Shown here piece by piece: positions 47,318-57,398 of a stretch of 64,000 nucleotides of DNA. Positions within the stretch are counted from its first letter, which is position 1. Each line of letters opens with the position of its first letter. Under the pieces are notes generated by a model. The model was not told the origin of the DNA and searched no databases. It saw nothing but the letters and a program-made list of their open reading frames with translations. Both the position numbers and the translations under genes were made by a program. Source of the stretch: Streptococcus sp. CSL10205-OR2 (GTDB lineage Bacteria; Bacillota; Bacilli; Lactobacillales; Streptococcaceae); assembly GCF_025660655.1 (NCBI RefSeq), contig NZ_JAOTIN010000007.1, positions 1 through 64,000 on the forward strand, written 5' to 3'.

Positions 47318-47930
47318 TTTAGATGGCACACTTGTCAATTCAAGCAAAGGAATTATCAATGCTTTTCAATACACGATTAAAGCTCTTGATTTGCCCACAC
47401 ATTCCAATGAACAACTTCTTAAATTTATAGGACCACCTCTTGAAGAAACCTTTAGAAAATTTTACACCACTAGTCAAGATATTGACATTGCTGTCAAGAC
47501 CTTTCGGGAGTACTATAATAAAAAAGGTGTTTATGAGGCAGAACTTTACAGTGGCATTTTGACACTATTAAATGATTTAAAAAAATCTACTCACCAAATC
47601 TATGTCACAACCAGTAAAAATCAACCCATGGCCAATCTTATGCTGGAAAATCTTAAGATTAAAGATTACTTTAATGGTGTTTATGGTGCTTTACCAGAAC
47701 GTTATCATAAAGCTGATGTTATTGGTTTTGCGATTAAATCACATGACCTTGACAAGAAACAAACAATCATTGTTGGTGATACTAAATATGATATGATTGG
47801 AGGCAAAAAAACAGGTATAAAAACGATTGGTGTTACATGGGGATTTGGTGAAAAAACAGAACTCATTACTAATGGAGCAGATATCATTTGTCATCATCCT
47901 AAAGACATAAAAAAGCACTTGAAAATTTAA
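47298..47930 (+). CDS. HAD-superfamily hydrolase (phosphoglycolate phosphatase-like)
   Basis: A 210-residue HAD subfamily IA phosphatase. Motif I is LLFDLDGTLVNSSKG at residues 4-18, motif II is VTTSKNQP near residue 105, and motif III/IV is KKQTIIVGDTKYDMIGGKKTGIKTIGV. A helical cap follows motif I (GPPLEETFRKFY). Substrate specificity within this group (phosphoglycolate, nucleotides, pyrophosphate) cannot be read from sequence. The ATG at 47298 has AGGAG 6 bp upstream. It is the last gene of the sda transcript. Confidence 0.88.
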   Translation: MTTLLFDLDGTLVNSSKGIINAFQYTIKALDLPTHSNEQLLKFIGPPLEETFRKFYTTSQDIDIAVKTFREYYNKKGVYEAELYSGILTLLNDLKKSTHQIYVTTSKNQPMANLMLENLKIKDYFNGVYGALPERYHKADVIGFAIKSHDLDKKQTIIVGDTKYDMIGGKKTGIKTIGVTWGFGEKTELITNGADIICHHPKDIKKHLKI

Positions 47931-47946
47931 TTTCAAGTGCTTTTTT
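47909..47946. terminator. Bidirectional terminator HAD / cell-wall protein
   Basis: A perfect 16-bp stem AAAAAAGCACTTGAAA / TTTCAAGTGCTTTTTT with a 6-nt loop overlaps the end of the HAD gene and lies directly before the stop of the convergent gene. Confidence 0.9.
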
Positions 47947-47947
47947 C

Positions 47948-48607
47948 TTATTGCATACCCCAAGCAGATAAGCCTTGAGTATTGTATACTTTAATTGCTG
48001 TTTCAATTTGTTGATCAACAGTAGCAGTAGATCCCCATCCTGGCATCGTTTGGAATAACCCTGATGCTCCTGATGGATTTGCTGCTGAAGGATTTCCATT
48101 TGATTCACGAGCAATAATATATTCCCATGTTTCTTGAGGAACACCCGTTGCTGCTGCCATTTGAGCTGCCGCTTGAGAACCAATTTCTCCAGCTGTATTT
48201 CCATTAGGTAATACAACAGGATAAGCTGACGGAGCAGTTTGTTGTACTGGTTGAGTCACAACAGGTTCCTCAACCATTGTTGTTGAAGGTTCAGTAACTA
48301 ACTGTGTTTCTTCAACTGTAGATACCTGAGTCGTTGTCTCCTCAGTTGTTTCAACAGTCGTTGTTGTTGTCTCATTTGCTTTTTTAATATTAGCTTTAGA
48401 AGTTAAAGTCTGTTTTAATTTTTTCTTTTCGAAATCACTAACAGATAGAAGTTTTTCTTTTTTAACTTCTGTTTTAACCGAATAAGAATCAGTGTTTACA
48501 GGTCTACTTGTAAATATAGCTGTCAAGCTAACAACTATAGAAAGCATCACCAATTGTAGCACCTTTCTTCTACGTTTTAACATATTTATCTTACTTCTAC
48601 TATACAC
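47948..48607 (-). CDS. Secreted lytic transglycosylase-like (Apf/SceD-type) protein
   Basis: A 219-residue secreted protein. Residues about 9-35 form a signal peptide ([23 protein letters not shown]). A Thr/Glu-rich linker occupies residues about 78-125. The C-terminal domain ([31 protein letters not shown], shown in two parts: [25 protein letters not shown]) matches the transglycosylase fold of aggregation-promoting factors and SceD/IsaA proteins, with Glu in ESNGNP as catalytic acid; it ends in AWGMQ. I kept the GTG at 48607 because AAAGGAG lies 9 bp upstream; the ATG at 48583 has a weak site. It likely acts in peptidoglycan remodelling. Confidence 0.85.
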   Translation of the reverse strand: MYSRSKINMLKRRRKVLQLVMLSIVVSLTAIFTSRPVNTDSYSVKTEVKKEKLLSVSDFEKKKLKQTLTSKANIKKANETTTTTVETTEETTTQVSTVEETQLVTEPSTTMVEEPVVTQPVQQTAPSAYPVVLPNGNTAGEIGSQAAAQMAAATGVPQETWEYIIARESNGNPSAANPSGASGLFQTMPGWGSTATVDQQIETAIKVYNTQGLSAWGMQ

Positions 48608-48875
48608 GAAGTTTGTCTCCTTTTTTAGAATACATCTTATCTTACCTTTTTTATGTTACAGTTTGATTAAAAAAAGGTTTCCAAAAAATTATGAATAAAA
48701 GTCTAAAGTTTACAGTTTACTTTATTGACAATAACGTTAATTAATCTATTTTGCATTATTGTAAATAGTTGAAAAATAAGTAATTCTTTATTTTTTTATT
48801 CATAATTTATCATATTCTATTTTTAGATAATTGTCAACTATGTCAAACCGTGTCAACAAATTTAATCATTTAAGA

Positions 48876-49673
48876 TTAAGTGGATTTTAACAAGAAAAGT
48901 GCTATTGTCAATCCTAGTAAAGTAATCATTAGGAGTGTGTCTTTTAAACGCCAGTGTAGAAGACGGTATTTTGTTCTTCCTTCACCACCTTGATAGCCTC
49001 TTGACTCCATAGCAGTTGCTAAAGCATCTGCTCTTTTTAAACTAGAAGCAAATAATGGGATTAAAATAGGGATAATTGACTTTACTTTTTGAACAATATT
49101 GCCTTCTCCAAAATCAACCCCTCTTGCTCTTTGTGCGTTCATAATTCTTGTTGTATCATCCATTAATGTTGGAACAAATCTCAAACTTAATGATAGCATC
49201 AAACCAATTTCATGAACCGGTACTTTAAAAGGTTTTAAAGGTGTTAATAAAGATTCAACAGCATCTGATAAACTGAGAGGTGTTGTCGTTAGGGTTAAGA
49301 GGGTTGAGAAAAAAATGATTAGTACAAATCTTACAAAAATCATTGCAGCTTGTCCTAAACTATAGTCTGTGATTTTTAGAAAGCCAAACTCAAAAATTAT
49401 ATTACCACCTTGAATGAAAAACATTTGAAAAAAAGTAGTAAACAAGATGAGTCCTATCATTGGTCTCACACCTCTGATAAAAAATCCTATGTTAACTTTT
49501 GAAAGTAAAATAGCTACTAATGTAAAGCTAAAAAGAATAACATTGGTAATCACATTATTTGCCCAAAAAATAATTGAGATAAATAGAAACATAGCTAGCA
49601 GTTTACTTCTTGGATCCAATTGATGAACAATTGAATTTCCAGGAATGTAGCGTCCTAAAATAAGTTTATCCAT
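48876..49673 (-). CDS. ecfT: ECF transporter transmembrane subunit EcfT
   Basis: A 265-residue membrane component of energy-coupling factor transporters, which import vitamins and metals with interchangeable substrate-binding proteins. Five or six spans are visible, and the coupling helices carry the Ala-Arg-Gly motifs as [11 protein letters not shown] and [18 protein letters not shown]. The start overlaps the ecfA2 stop by 8 bp. The module ecfA1-ecfA2-ecfT is complete. No S component is encoded nearby, so it is a group II (shared) system. Confidence 0.95.
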   Translation of the reverse strand: MDKLILGRYIPGNSIVHQLDPRSKLLAMFLFISIIFWANNVITNVILFSFTLVAILLSKVNIGFFIRGVRPMIGLILFTTFFQMFFIQGGNIIFEFGFLKITDYSLGQAAMIFVRFVLIIFFSTLLTLTTTPLSLSDAVESLLTPLKPFKVPVHEIGLMLSLSLRFVPTLMDDTTRIMNAQRARGVDFGEGNIVQKVKSIIPILIPLFASSLKRADALATAMESRGYQGGEGRTKYRLLHWRLKDTLLMITLLGLTIALFLLKST

Positions 49674-50508
49674 TTGTTACTACCTCCACAAATTCCTCTA
49701 TCGTGATTGGTAGTTTTTCAAGATTAAGACCTCTTTTCATCAAATTTTGGGAAAATTTGGTGATTTTAGGGACACCTAATTGGATATCTTCTAGAAAATC
49801 CACTTGTTGAAAAACATCTGTTGGTTTACCTTTTAAAACAATTTTTCCTTCTTGTAGTACGTAAACATAATCAGCAAAATTAGCAACGTCATCCATTAAG
49901 TGAGTGACTAAAACAATTGACATACCCGATTCATGTAATTGTTTAAACAAAGTCATTAATTCGCGTCGACCCTTTGGATCAAGACCTGCGGTTGGTTCAT
50001 CCAAAACAAGAACATTAGGTTCCATGGCTAAAATACCTGCAATTGCAACCCGTCTCATTTGTCCGCCAGATAGCTCAAAAGGGTTTTTTTCGAATAGCTC
50101 TTCAGAAAGGCCAACTAATTCTAGTTTTTCTTTAGCAATCTCCTCAGCTTTTTCTTGTGAAACTCCAAAGTTTTGTGGACCAAAAGCAACATCTTTTAAA
50201 ACAGTTTCTTCAAACAACTGACTTTCTGGGAATTGAAAAACTAAACCAACTCTTTTTCGAACGGACTTAATATCTTTTGTCTTAGAGTCTGGTGATATGG
50301 TTGTATCATCAACAATAACCACACCTTCGGTTGGAACGTGTAAACCATTCAATAATTGCATAATGGTTGATTTGCCACTACCAGTATGACCAATAACAGC
50401 TGTAAATCGTTGATTTTCAATGGTTAAATTGACATCAAAAAGAGCCCTTCCTTCAAAAGGGGTTCCTTCTTGATAAGTAAAATTTACATTTTGGAGAGTG
50501 ATTCCCAT
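49666..50508 (-). CDS. ecfA2: ECF transporter ATPase EcfA2
   Basis: A 280-residue ATPase with Walker [16 protein letters not shown]-loop [11 protein letters not shown], signature [16 protein letters not shown], Walker [14 protein letters not shown] and switch histidine VTHLMDD. I chose the ATG at 50508 ([10 protein letters not shown]), which matches family length; a longer frame extends to 50553 inside ecfA1. It overlaps the end of ecfA1 by 25 bp and has only a distant GGAG, so translation is probably coupled. Confidence 0.95.
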   Translation of the reverse strand: MGITLQNVNFTYQEGTPFEGRALFDVNLTIENQRFTAVIGHTGSGKSTIMQLLNGLHVPTEGVVIVDDTTISPDSKTKDIKSVRKRVGLVFQFPESQLFEETVLKDVAFGPQNFGVSQEKAEEIAKEKLELVGLSEELFEKNPFELSGGQMRRVAIAGILAMEPNVLVLDEPTAGLDPKGRRELMTLFKQLHESGMSIVLVTHLMDDVANFADYVYVLQEGKIVLKGKPTDVFQQVDFLEDIQLGVPKITKFSQNLMKRGLNLEKLPITIEEFVEVVTNG

Positions 50509-51323
50509 AGGTAGTCTTCTAACTCCTTTTCTGTATAATAGGCATCTTGGCACTTGAACCCCTCTAATTTTAGGGCTTTGACAAGAGAAGAAGTGAAGGG
50601 AATATCTAATCCAAGTGTTAGTAATTCTTCTCCTCTAGCAAATAATTCTCTTGGTGTTGCTGTTGACTCTATTTGTCCTTGCTTCATCACAAGAACACGG
50701 TCACTTAGGGCAACTTCTTCTAAATCATGAGTGATAGAAATAACAGTGACACCATATTGATCTCTGATATTTTTGATTGTTTTGATTAACTCTAGACGGC
50801 CTTTTGGGTCTAACATACTGGTTGCTTCATCTAAAATAATGATTTCTGGTCTCATGGCAACAGCACCAGCAATGGCTACACGTTGTTTTTGACCTCCAGA
50901 CAATCTGGCTGGTTCTTTAGTTTTAAATTCACTCATACCGACTAAATGAAGAGCTTCTTCAACACGTTGTTTCATTTCATCGTGGGAAACCCCCTTGTTT
51001 TCAAGTGAAAAAGCAACATCATCTTCCACGGTAGAACCAACAAATTGGTTGTCAGGATTTTGAAAAACCATTCCTATTTTTTGTCTGATATCCCAAATAT
51101 TCTCTTCAGTTAATTTTTGATTTAACACAAAAATATCACCAGATTCAGCCTCTAATAAGCCATCAATCAATCTTACCATGGTTGATTTCCCACTACCGTT
51201 ATGACCAATAATAGAAAGCCATTCACCATGTTTCACGTGAAACGATACATTATTTAATGTTAGATTTTCTTGTTCTTTATCATATCTAAATGTCACATTT
51301 TTTACTTCAATTATATTAGTCAT
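50484..51323 (-). CDS. ecfA1: ECF transporter ATPase EcfA1
   Basis: A 279-residue ATPase, partner of EcfA2. Walker A is [15 protein letters not shown]-loop [11 protein letters not shown], signature [16 protein letters not shown], Walker [14 protein letters not shown] and switch histidine ITHDLEE. It begins two bases after the pgsA stop. The gene order pgsA-ecfA1-ecfA2-ecfT is the usual one in streptococci. Confidence 0.95.
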   Translation of the reverse strand: MTNIIEVKNVTFRYDKEQENLTLNNVSFHVKHGEWLSIIGHNGSGKSTMVRLIDGLLEAESGDIFVLNQKLTEENIWDIRQKIGMVFQNPDNQFVGSTVEDDVAFSLENKGVSHDEMKQRVEEALHLVGMSEFKTKEPARLSGGQKQRVAIAGAVAMRPEIIILDEATSMLDPKGRLELIKTIKNIRDQYGVTVISITHDLEEVALSDRVLVMKQGQIESTATPRELFARGEELLTLGLDIPFTSSLVKALKLEGFKCQDAYYTEKELEDYLWESLSKM

Positions 51324-51325
51324 TA

Positions 51326-51868
51326 TTATTTAAATGTATCCTTAAATAGGAAACTCGCTCCTTTAAAGTAATCATATCCCGAATAGATGGTAAATATGAG
51401 AGAAATATATAAGAATATTGTTCCCAAAAACACAAAGTGGCTTAATAAAAAGATAATAGCTAGCATTTGTGTCGCTGTTTTAATTTTTCCTGGAAGAGCA
51501 GCAGCTAAAACACTACCACCGTTTTCTATTAACAACAAACGTAAACCTGTGACTGCTAGTTCACGACAGATAATAACAGCAGCTACCCATGCGGGTACTA
51601 ATTGTAATCCCACCAACATAATAAAGGCACTCATAACCAATATTTTATCAGCCATAGGATCAGCAAATTTCCCAAAATTTGTCACAACTTTCCACTTCCT
51701 TGCCAAATAACCATCAAAATAATCAGTCAAACTAGCTAAAGCAAAGATAATAGCAGCAATTCTATGTGATAAAATACTAGTTGGAAAGCTTGCTAACACT
51801 ACAAACAAAGGAATTACAAAAATACGTGCTAGCGTTAATAAATTTGGGAGGTTTTCTTTTTTTATCAT
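51326..51868 (-). CDS. pgsA: CDP-diacylglycerol-glycerol-3-phosphate phosphatidyltransferase
   Basis: A 180-residue membrane enzyme for phosphatidylglycerol synthesis. The CDP-alcohol phosphotransferase motif DGxxARxxxxxxxxGxxxDxxxD is seen as DYFDGYLARKWKV...GKFADPMADK near residues 48-75. It begins ENLPNLLTLARIFVIP, typical of PgsA, and has four or more hydrophobic spans. It follows rodZ by 9 bp and is in one run with the ECF module. Confidence 0.96.
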   Translation of the reverse strand: MIKKENLPNLLTLARIFVIPLFVVLASFPTSILSHRIAAIIFALASLTDYFDGYLARKWKVVTNFGKFADPMADKILVMSAFIMLVGLQLVPAWVAAVIICRELAVTGLRLLLIENGGSVLAAALPGKIKTATQMLAIIFLLSHFVFLGTIFLYISLIFTIYSGYDYFKGASFLFKDTFK

Positions 51869-51877
51869 TTTTTCCTC

Positions 51878-53119
51878 TTATTCAATCGTAAAAGTAATAT
51901 AACTTGGACTTCCTTCTAAAAGAGAAGTGTCAAGCTGTTCGCCATTAACAGTGACTCTAACCCCTCGACTAATTCCAAGAGTTAATTCAGCAGAAGTAGC
52001 ACCTTCTGTTAAAGTTGTGGTATAACTAGTGTTTTGAGCATCAAGCAAAATCCCACCTTCACCTAACGATGAATTAGTGAGAGAAACCCAACTACTCTCA
52101 ACACCATCTAAGGAAATAACCACTTCAACAGGTCTTGTTCCATTGGTAACATTAACACTTAACGAGTCTCCTCCACCAGTTACAACTAAGTTGGTTTGAG
52201 TAGAGCTATTTGTTGGTTCGTTGCTTGCTTCTGTTGTCGTTGCTTGTTCATTTGTTTCTATTGTCTCGCTAGAACTTGTTTCAGAAACACTGGTTGATGG
52301 ATTGTTATCAGTGCTTAGAAACGGAATATGTACTTGATTGATGACAAAATAACCAATAAAAACAACAATTCCGATAGCCAAAAGACTTAGTAAAACGATA
52401 GGCAAGAAAGAACCAGATTGTTTTTTCGCTTCTCGCTGATTTTTAGAACGATATCTTCTTCTTGATTCTGATGAAACCTTGGTTTTTGCTGTTTCATCGT
52501 CTGATGTTTTTGAAAGCACAGGAGGGGCAATCATTGTATCTTGATTGCTTAATTTATCATTTTCAAAAGAATCTTCTTCAATCAAAGGTGTAGAAGGTTC
52601 TTCTTCGACAATCAAAGGTATAACTGTTTCTTCAATAGGATTATTTTCCTCCATGTGATTATTTCTTTGATCGTGATTGTCTTGAACCTGATTATTAAGA
52701 CTATCTCTAAAAATAGTATATATAGCTTCACTTTCAACAGCAGAAGAGTTATCTTCTTCTGATAAATCGTTACCATTGACATCAATTGTTTCAACAGGAA
52801 TACCTGCTACAGGTTCCTCACTTGACAACTCAGTAGTTGTTTGAATCGTTTCTTCTGCAGGTAATTCAGAGATGGTGTCATCAATTTCTTCTTTATTGTA
52901 ATACTTATTTAATAATGATTTTCCATCCAAATCAACAGCAGTAGCATAACGTGTTAGATACTCTTCTAAGCGATCTGACGGGATTAAACTGAACTGGCTC
53001 AATTCCATGATTAATAAATACTGTGCATCAATATCTAAATCTTTAGCAATGTCAACCAATTGCAAACCTTTTTTGACACGAGCCTCTGTTAGAAGGTCGC
53101 CTATACTTTTTTGCATCAT
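51878..53119 (-). CDS. rodZ: Cell-shape protein RodZ
   Basis: A 413-residue bitopic membrane protein. Residues about 1-75 form the cytoplasmic helix-turn-helix domain (SIGDLLTEARVKKGLQLVDIAKDLDI). A long acidic Glu/Ser/Thr-rich linker follows (about 75-215), then a basic stretch (RRRYRSKNQREAKK), one transmembrane helix (FLPIVLLSLLAIGIVVFIGYF split about residues 243-262), a Ser/Thr-rich wall-spanning part, and a C-terminal DUF4115 beta domain (VTNGTRPVEVVISLDG). RodZ links MreC/MreD or division proteins with wall synthesis in cocci. Confidence 0.9.
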   Translation of the reverse strand: MMQKSIGDLLTEARVKKGLQLVDIAKDLDIDAQYLLIMELSQFSLIPSDRLEEYLTRYATAVDLDGKSLLNKYYNKEEIDDTISELPAEETIQTTTELSSEEPVAGIPVETIDVNGNDLSEEDNSSAVESEAIYTIFRDSLNNQVQDNHDQRNNHMEENNPIEETVIPLIVEEEPSTPLIEEDSFENDKLSNQDTMIAPPVLSKTSDDETAKTKVSSESRRRYRSKNQREAKKQSGSFLPIVLLSLLAIGIVVFIGYFVINQVHIPFLSTDNNPSTSVSETSSSETIETNEQATTTEASNEPTNSSTQTNLVVTGGGDSLSVNVTNGTRPVEVVISLDGVESSWVSLTNSSLGEGGILLDAQNTSYTTTLTEGATSAELTLGISRGVRVTVNGEQLDTSLLEGSPSYITFTIE

Positions 53120-53179
53120 AATTTATTCCAACCTTTCTCTAATACATCTATTATATCAAATTAAAATCAATATTTTTAA

Positions 53180-54454
53180 CTATTTTGGGAATATCATAAA
53201 TTCTGTTAATTCAGATTGATTTAAAAATTCTTGTCCTGCTTCAATAACCTCATTTAAACCAATTGACATTAAAACATCAGGATAATCAAAATAAAAAGAA
53301 TCATCAGCTTCAAATAGTTGTTGTGTTAAAACATCTAATGCATCTAAACTTCTAATAAATTCGCCATATCTTTCCTTTTTTAGCCGATCAAGTTGTTGAC
53401 TTGTAAAATCGGTTTTAGAAGAAACCATTTTTATTTTCTTTTTAATATGACTAGACATCGCTATAGGATGATTTGTATCAAGTGAAATAACAACAAATTG
53501 ATAACGATTAGATAGTGTGGTCTCAATAGAAAAAGAATCGTCTATCATTCCTTTATCATACCACGTCTGATAGTCTTTAGAAGTCCAACCAAACAGAAGA
53601 GAAAAAAACAAATCAATTTTAATTTTTTCTTTCATTGAAAAAATCTTATCGGGAACAGTTTTCCTTATACCAATAGCTAATTTTGAAATAGAAATCGGCA
53701 TCATGATAGAACTTTTTTTAACCACTGGCTGTAAAGAAAGAGGCAATCTGTCAATCGTTTGTTTTTTATCAATCGCCCATTTTTTTTGAGCAGTTGATAT
53801 ACTACTGTAAACCTCATTAATATCAAAATCACCTATGACAACCAACTCTAAATGAGAGGGGTGATAAAAAAAGGAAAAACAATCTTGAAGATGCTTTACA
53901 GTAATTTTTTCGATACTGTGGTTTGTTCCAACAATATCTTCAGCTAAGGCTGTGTTGGGATACATATTTTTTAAAACACCTTCATAAAGACGATTATCAG
54001 GATCATCTTGATAAAGAGCTATTTCTTTTTTGATAATCTCTTTTTCTTTTTTAATTGACTCATCTGTAAAGGTATGCTTGCTAACAAGTGTCAACAACAA
54101 ATCAAGTGAAGCTAAAAGATTGTTGCTGCCTGAAAAATAATAGTGTGTTTTTTCAAAACCAGTAAAGGCATTACTCTCAGAACCTAACTTAGAAAATTGC
54201 TGAGCTATATCTTCTTGACTCCCATTATCAAAAAGTTGATGTTCCAAAAAATGAGCTATACCCAGGGGAAAATCTTTTTTCTTGTCATTCACTGTAAAGT
54301 GGTTGTCAATAGAACCAAAATGACAAGTCATCATAGCATAAACTTCTTGAAAATCTTTTTTTGGTATTAAATACAAGCGTAAACCACTTGAAAATTCTGA
54401 GAAGAAAATATCTTCATCAATATTACTATAAGCTATTTTTTTTAAATCACTCAT
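53180..54454 (-). CDS. M16 family zinc metallopeptidase (YmfH-like)
   Basis: A 424-residue M16B peptidase. The inverted zinc motif HxxEH is present (HFLEHQLF at about residues 68-75), with the downstream Glu about 77 residues later in EKEIIKKEIALYQDDPDNR. The start overlaps the stop of the upstream M16-like gene by 4 bp. Such YmfF/YmfH pairs act as one functional heterodimer. Roles in peptide maturation or export are suggested in other bacteria, and the substrate is unknown here. Confidence 0.92.
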   Translation of the reverse strand: MSDLKKIAYSNIDEDIFFSEFSSGLRLYLIPKKDFQEVYAMMTCHFGSIDNHFTVNDKKKDFPLGIAHFLEHQLFDNGSQEDIAQQFSKLGSESNAFTGFEKTHYYFSGSNNLLASLDLLLTLVSKHTFTDESIKKEKEIIKKEIALYQDDPDNRLYEGVLKNMYPNTALAEDIVGTNHSIEKITVKHLQDCFSFFYHPSHLELVVIGDFDINEVYSSISTAQKKWAIDKKQTIDRLPLSLQPVVKKSSIMMPISISKLAIGIRKTVPDKIFSMKEKIKIDLFFSLLFGWTSKDYQTWYDKGMIDDSFSIETTLSNRYQFVVISLDTNHPIAMSSHIKKKIKMVSSKTDFTSQQLDRLKKERYGEFIRSLDALDVLTQQLFEADDSFYFDYPDVLMSIGLNEVIEAGQEFLNQSELTEFMIFPK

Positions 54455-55701
54455 GATGAAGTTCCTCTCATAAAATAAACTGATTTCATTTTTATTGTGC
54501 TAGAAACTTCCAGAATATCTTCTTTACGAATACTGTTAACACTGTCAATAAATGTTGACAGATCTTGGAAAGCTTCTGGTAAAATTTGATTGTAACATTC
54601 TTCAATTAACATCTTGGGGTTGTCGGATACAATTTTTCTTTGAGTGATTAAAAATTCCTTAGTTTGATTTAAAAAAGCCTGTGAAAATCTACCTAGTTTA
54701 ATTAAATTTAACTGGCGATTAATCATTGCCATCACTTTATTTCTTTGATGACTATCAATTGCTGCATATATATATAAGGCTCCCAAAAAAAGGTCTAACT
54801 CACTACCGATACTATAGGTCAACCCCTCTTTTTGTCTAATTTCGGTAAATAATTTTGAATGCGAAAAAGCTCCTAGCATGCTATTTAAAAGAAGTAGTGA
54901 CGAATTGTCTCTAAAATTGTTTGGTTTTGAAAAAGAATAACCAATTTGTAAAATAGACTGGCTAGTATCTCTTTCTTCAATCTTTTCATTGGTAATATTT
55001 GAAGCTTTTTGTTGATGGAAAAAAGAGAGATTGTTGAATCGATTTTTTAAAGGAAATTGATTAAACAAATTAGTTGCTTTAACATCATCAAAGCGACCTA
55101 GTAAAAAAATATCAATGTTATCATCACTTAACATTCGTTTAAATTCTTGATAGGTTGTAAAAGCATTTTCTTTTTCTAACATCTCTTTTGAGCCACTTTG
55201 AGATAATTGAAGCTCTTCTTTTTCAAAAAAAATAGAATCAAGTGCTAACTCGCTATAATAAAAAGAATCCTCTAAATCAAATTCTAACTGACGAATAGCA
55301 TTTTGTTTGACGACCTCAAAGGATTTTAACTCAAATTGTTCTACGGTAATCAAGGGTTCAAATAGTAATTGCGATAGAAATTGAATAATATCTTCTAAAA
55401 CAGATTCTTCAGACAGCAAAAAACGGTCTGGTAAAAAAGTAATATCAATATCGATAATATGAACCAGACCTTTCGTCCAAACTGATGTGTTGAGAGTTGC
55501 CCCGTGCAAATCTGCTAATTTTTCTCTCATCTTTGTAGCATTGGGAAAGTTAGCACTCGCCATCTCAATCATTTTGGCAACTAAAAAACGACTAGCCATA
55601 TTTTTCTTGTTTAACTGACTTGAAAAACGAAAGGTGAGATGATTGGTCTTAAACTGATTGGTTTTTATAAAATGTAGTGTTACACCATCTGTTATTTTCA
55701 T
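54451..55701 (-). CDS. M16-like protein lacking the zinc motif (YmfF-like)
   Basis: A 416-residue partner of the neighbouring peptidase. It has the M16 fold (GATLNTSVWTKGLVHI, EIRQKEGLTYSIGSELD, the latter an M16 C-terminal signature with Arg and Tyr) but no HxxEH motif, so it is probably the non-catalytic half. I chose the ATG at 55701 (MKITDGVTLHF) with AAAGGA 6 bp upstream over the frame to 55722. It is the first gene of the minus-strand run toward rodZ. Confidence 0.9.
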   Translation of the reverse strand: MKITDGVTLHFIKTNQFKTNHLTFRFSSQLNKKNMASRFLVAKMIEMASANFPNATKMREKLADLHGATLNTSVWTKGLVHIIDIDITFLPDRFLLSEESVLEDIIQFLSQLLFEPLITVEQFELKSFEVVKQNAIRQLEFDLEDSFYYSELALDSIFFEKEELQLSQSGSKEMLEKENAFTTYQEFKRMLSDDNIDIFLLGRFDDVKATNLFNQFPLKNRFNNLSFFHQQKASNITNEKIEERDTSQSILQIGYSFSKPNNFRDNSSLLLLNSMLGAFSHSKLFTEIRQKEGLTYSIGSELDLFLGALYIYAAIDSHQRNKVMAMINRQLNLIKLGRFSQAFLNQTKEFLITQRKIVSDNPKMLIEECYNQILPEAFQDLSTFIDSVNSIRKEDILEVSSTIKMKSVYFMRGTSS

Positions 55702-55842
55702 GTATTTTCCTTTAAAAGTCATTTATTAACACTCATTATAACACTTTATAACAATATAATCATCCGTAAAATCTCTTATTAAAAATGATTTTAACAAGGG
55801 ATAATAAAACAAATAAAAATATGTTTTCAAGTTTAAAAGACC

Positions 55843-55858
55843 TTTACAACTATGTAAA
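55843..55858. promoter_or_regulatory. Single TTTACA-N4-TGTAAA operator-like site
   Basis: TTTACAACTATGTAAA is identical to the two sites before the sugar transporter gene (58286-58322). It lies between the divergent M16 and rlbA genes, about 55 bp before the rlbA -10. Confidence 0.5.
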
Positions 55859-55911
55859 CCATTTTTTAATAATTAAAAAATAGAAACAACCGTTTTCAGT
55901 CTCTTTTGTGC

Positions 55912-55917
55912 TATAAT
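55912..55917 (+). promoter_or_regulatory. rlbA-recF extended -10 element
   Basis: TGCTATAAT is a perfect extended -10 (TATAAT at 55912-55917). The transcription start would fall near 55924, which favours the rlbA start at 55941. Confidence 0.6.
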
Positions 55918-55940
55918 ATATGAATAGAAAGGTGAAAATC

Positions 55941-56279
55941 ATGGATTACAAATTATTTGACGACTACATTACTTTACAGTCTTTATTAAAAGATCAAGGG
56001 ATTATTCAAACTGGCGGAGCGATTAAACAATTTTTAGCGCAGCATACTGTTTTATTAAATGGTACTGAAGAAAATCGCCGCGGGAAAAAATTATTTAGAG
56101 GAGATATAATAGAAATCCCTGGCATTAATACCAGTATTTCAATCTCATCACCTAGTGATGATGAGATGAACGAGTACCAAAAAGATCTCATTGAAAAAGA
56201 ACGCCTGGCAAAAAAAATTAAAGAACTTAACAAGGAAAATAAAAAACAGAAAACAGCTATTCGTTTTCCAGGAACCTAA
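55941..56279 (+). CDS. rlbA: S4 domain-containing protein RlbA (YaaA type)
   Basis: A 112-residue RNA-binding protein with an S4-like domain: [24 protein letters not shown], then [24 protein letters not shown] charged coiled C-terminus ([18 protein letters not shown]) follows. Bacillus RlbA is encoded just before recF and binds ribosome-related RNA. The ATG at 55941 has GAAAGGTG 6 bp upstream; the ATG at 55920 would lie almost on the -10 element. recF begins two bases after its stop. Confidence 0.88.
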   Translation: MDYKLFDDYITLQSLLKDQGIIQTGGAIKQFLAQHTVLLNGTEENRRGKKLFRGDIIEIPGINTSISISSPSDDEMNEYQKDLIEKERLAKKIKELNKENKKQKTAIRFPGT

Positions 56280-56281
56280 CT

Positions 56282-57385
56282 ATGCAACTTGAATCATTGA
56301 AACTTCTAAATTTTCGAAATTACACCAATGCTAACCTCGATTTTTCACCTCATCTTAACGTTTTCGTAGGTAAAAACGCACAGGGCAAGACCAATCTCAT
56401 TGAAGCCATTTATTTTCTCTCATTGACAAGAAGTCATCGCGCTAAGTCTGATAAAGAGTTAATTGCATTTTCACAAAATCAATTAAACGTTTCTGGTAAT
56501 GTCAATCGCCTACAAGGAAAGTTAACACTTGATATTAGCTTGTCAGAAAAGGGCCGAATCACAAAAGTTAATCATTTAAAGCAATCAAAATTATCTGATT
56601 ATATTGGTCACCTTCCTGTTGTCTTATTTGCACCTGAGGATTTACAACTGATTAAAGGTTCACCAAGTCTAAGAAGAAAATTCATCGATATCGATCTTGG
56701 ACAAATTAAACCTCTGTATTTAACAGATTTATCAAATTACAACCATGTTTTAAAACAACGTAATAGTTATCTCAAAACAACGGCTAAAATTGATCCTGTC
56801 TTTTTGAGTGTTCTAGACGAACAATTGATAACTTATGGAAGTCAAGTTATCCGTCAACGACTATCATTTATTAAAAAATTGGCAACCAAAGCCAATCAAC
56901 ATCATTTACAGATTTCTAATCAACAAGAACACCTGTCAATGTCTTATCAATCTTCTGTCAAGTTTACAGATGAAAACACTGTTGAAGAAGCCTTTCGTAA
57001 GCAATTAAAAAAACAGCTTGACAGAGATTTATTTAAAAAGAATACTAGTATCGGCCCACATAGAGATGATATTTTGTTTTCGATTAATAATATAGAGGCT
57101 AACTTTGGTAGTCAAGGGCAACATCGAAGCCTTATATTATCTTTAAAATTGGCAGAAATAGATCTGATTAAAGAAACGATAAATGATTACCCTATTTTAC
57201 TTTTAGATGATGTTATGAGTGAACTTGACAACCATCGTCAACTTAAATTATTAGAAAACATTCATAAGAGTGTTCAAACATTTATCACGACAACAAGTCT
57301 AGATCATCTTCATCAAATTCCTGATGATATCCAACTATTTCTTATCGAAAGTGGTGAGATTAAACAAAAAAAAGCAGTTCGTTAA
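56282..57385 (+). CDS. recF: DNA replication/repair protein RecF
   Basis: A 367-residue SMC-like ATPase that loads RecA at gaps. Walker A is [21 protein letters not shown] (GKNAQGKT at residues about 31-38), the signature region is [16 protein letters not shown] and Walker B is [13 protein letters not shown]. Unlike Bacillus, the gene is not linked to dnaN; in streptococci rlbA-recF sits beside guaB, as here. Coupled to rlbA and ends in a terminator shared with the convergent gene. Confidence 0.97.
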   Translation: MQLESLKLLNFRNYTNANLDFSPHLNVFVGKNAQGKTNLIEAIYFLSLTRSHRAKSDKELIAFSQNQLNVSGNVNRLQGKLTLDISLSEKGRITKVNHLKQSKLSDYIGHLPVVLFAPEDLQLIKGSPSLRRKFIDIDLGQIKPLYLTDLSNYNHVLKQRNSYLKTTAKIDPVFLSVLDEQLITYGSQVIRQRLSFIKKLATKANQHHLQISNQQEHLSMSYQSSVKFTDENTVEEAFRKQLKKQLDRDLFKKNTSIGPHRDDILFSINNIEANFGSQGQHRSLILSLKLAEIDLIKETINDYPILLLDDVMSELDNHRQLKLLENIHKSVQTFITTTSLDHLHQIPDDIQLFLIESGEIKQKKAVR

Positions 57386-57398
57386 TGAACTGCTTTTT
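57369..57398. terminator. Bidirectional terminator recF / sugar transporter
   Basis: AAAAAGCAGTTC (57369-57380) pairs perfectly with GAACTGCTTTTT (57387-57398) around GTTAAT. It overlaps the last codons of recF. Confidence 0.9.

Noticed and set aside
54525..54532. Second TACGAATA (cin box match)
   Set aside because: It lies inside the M16-like coding sequence on the opposite strand with no gene start downstream.
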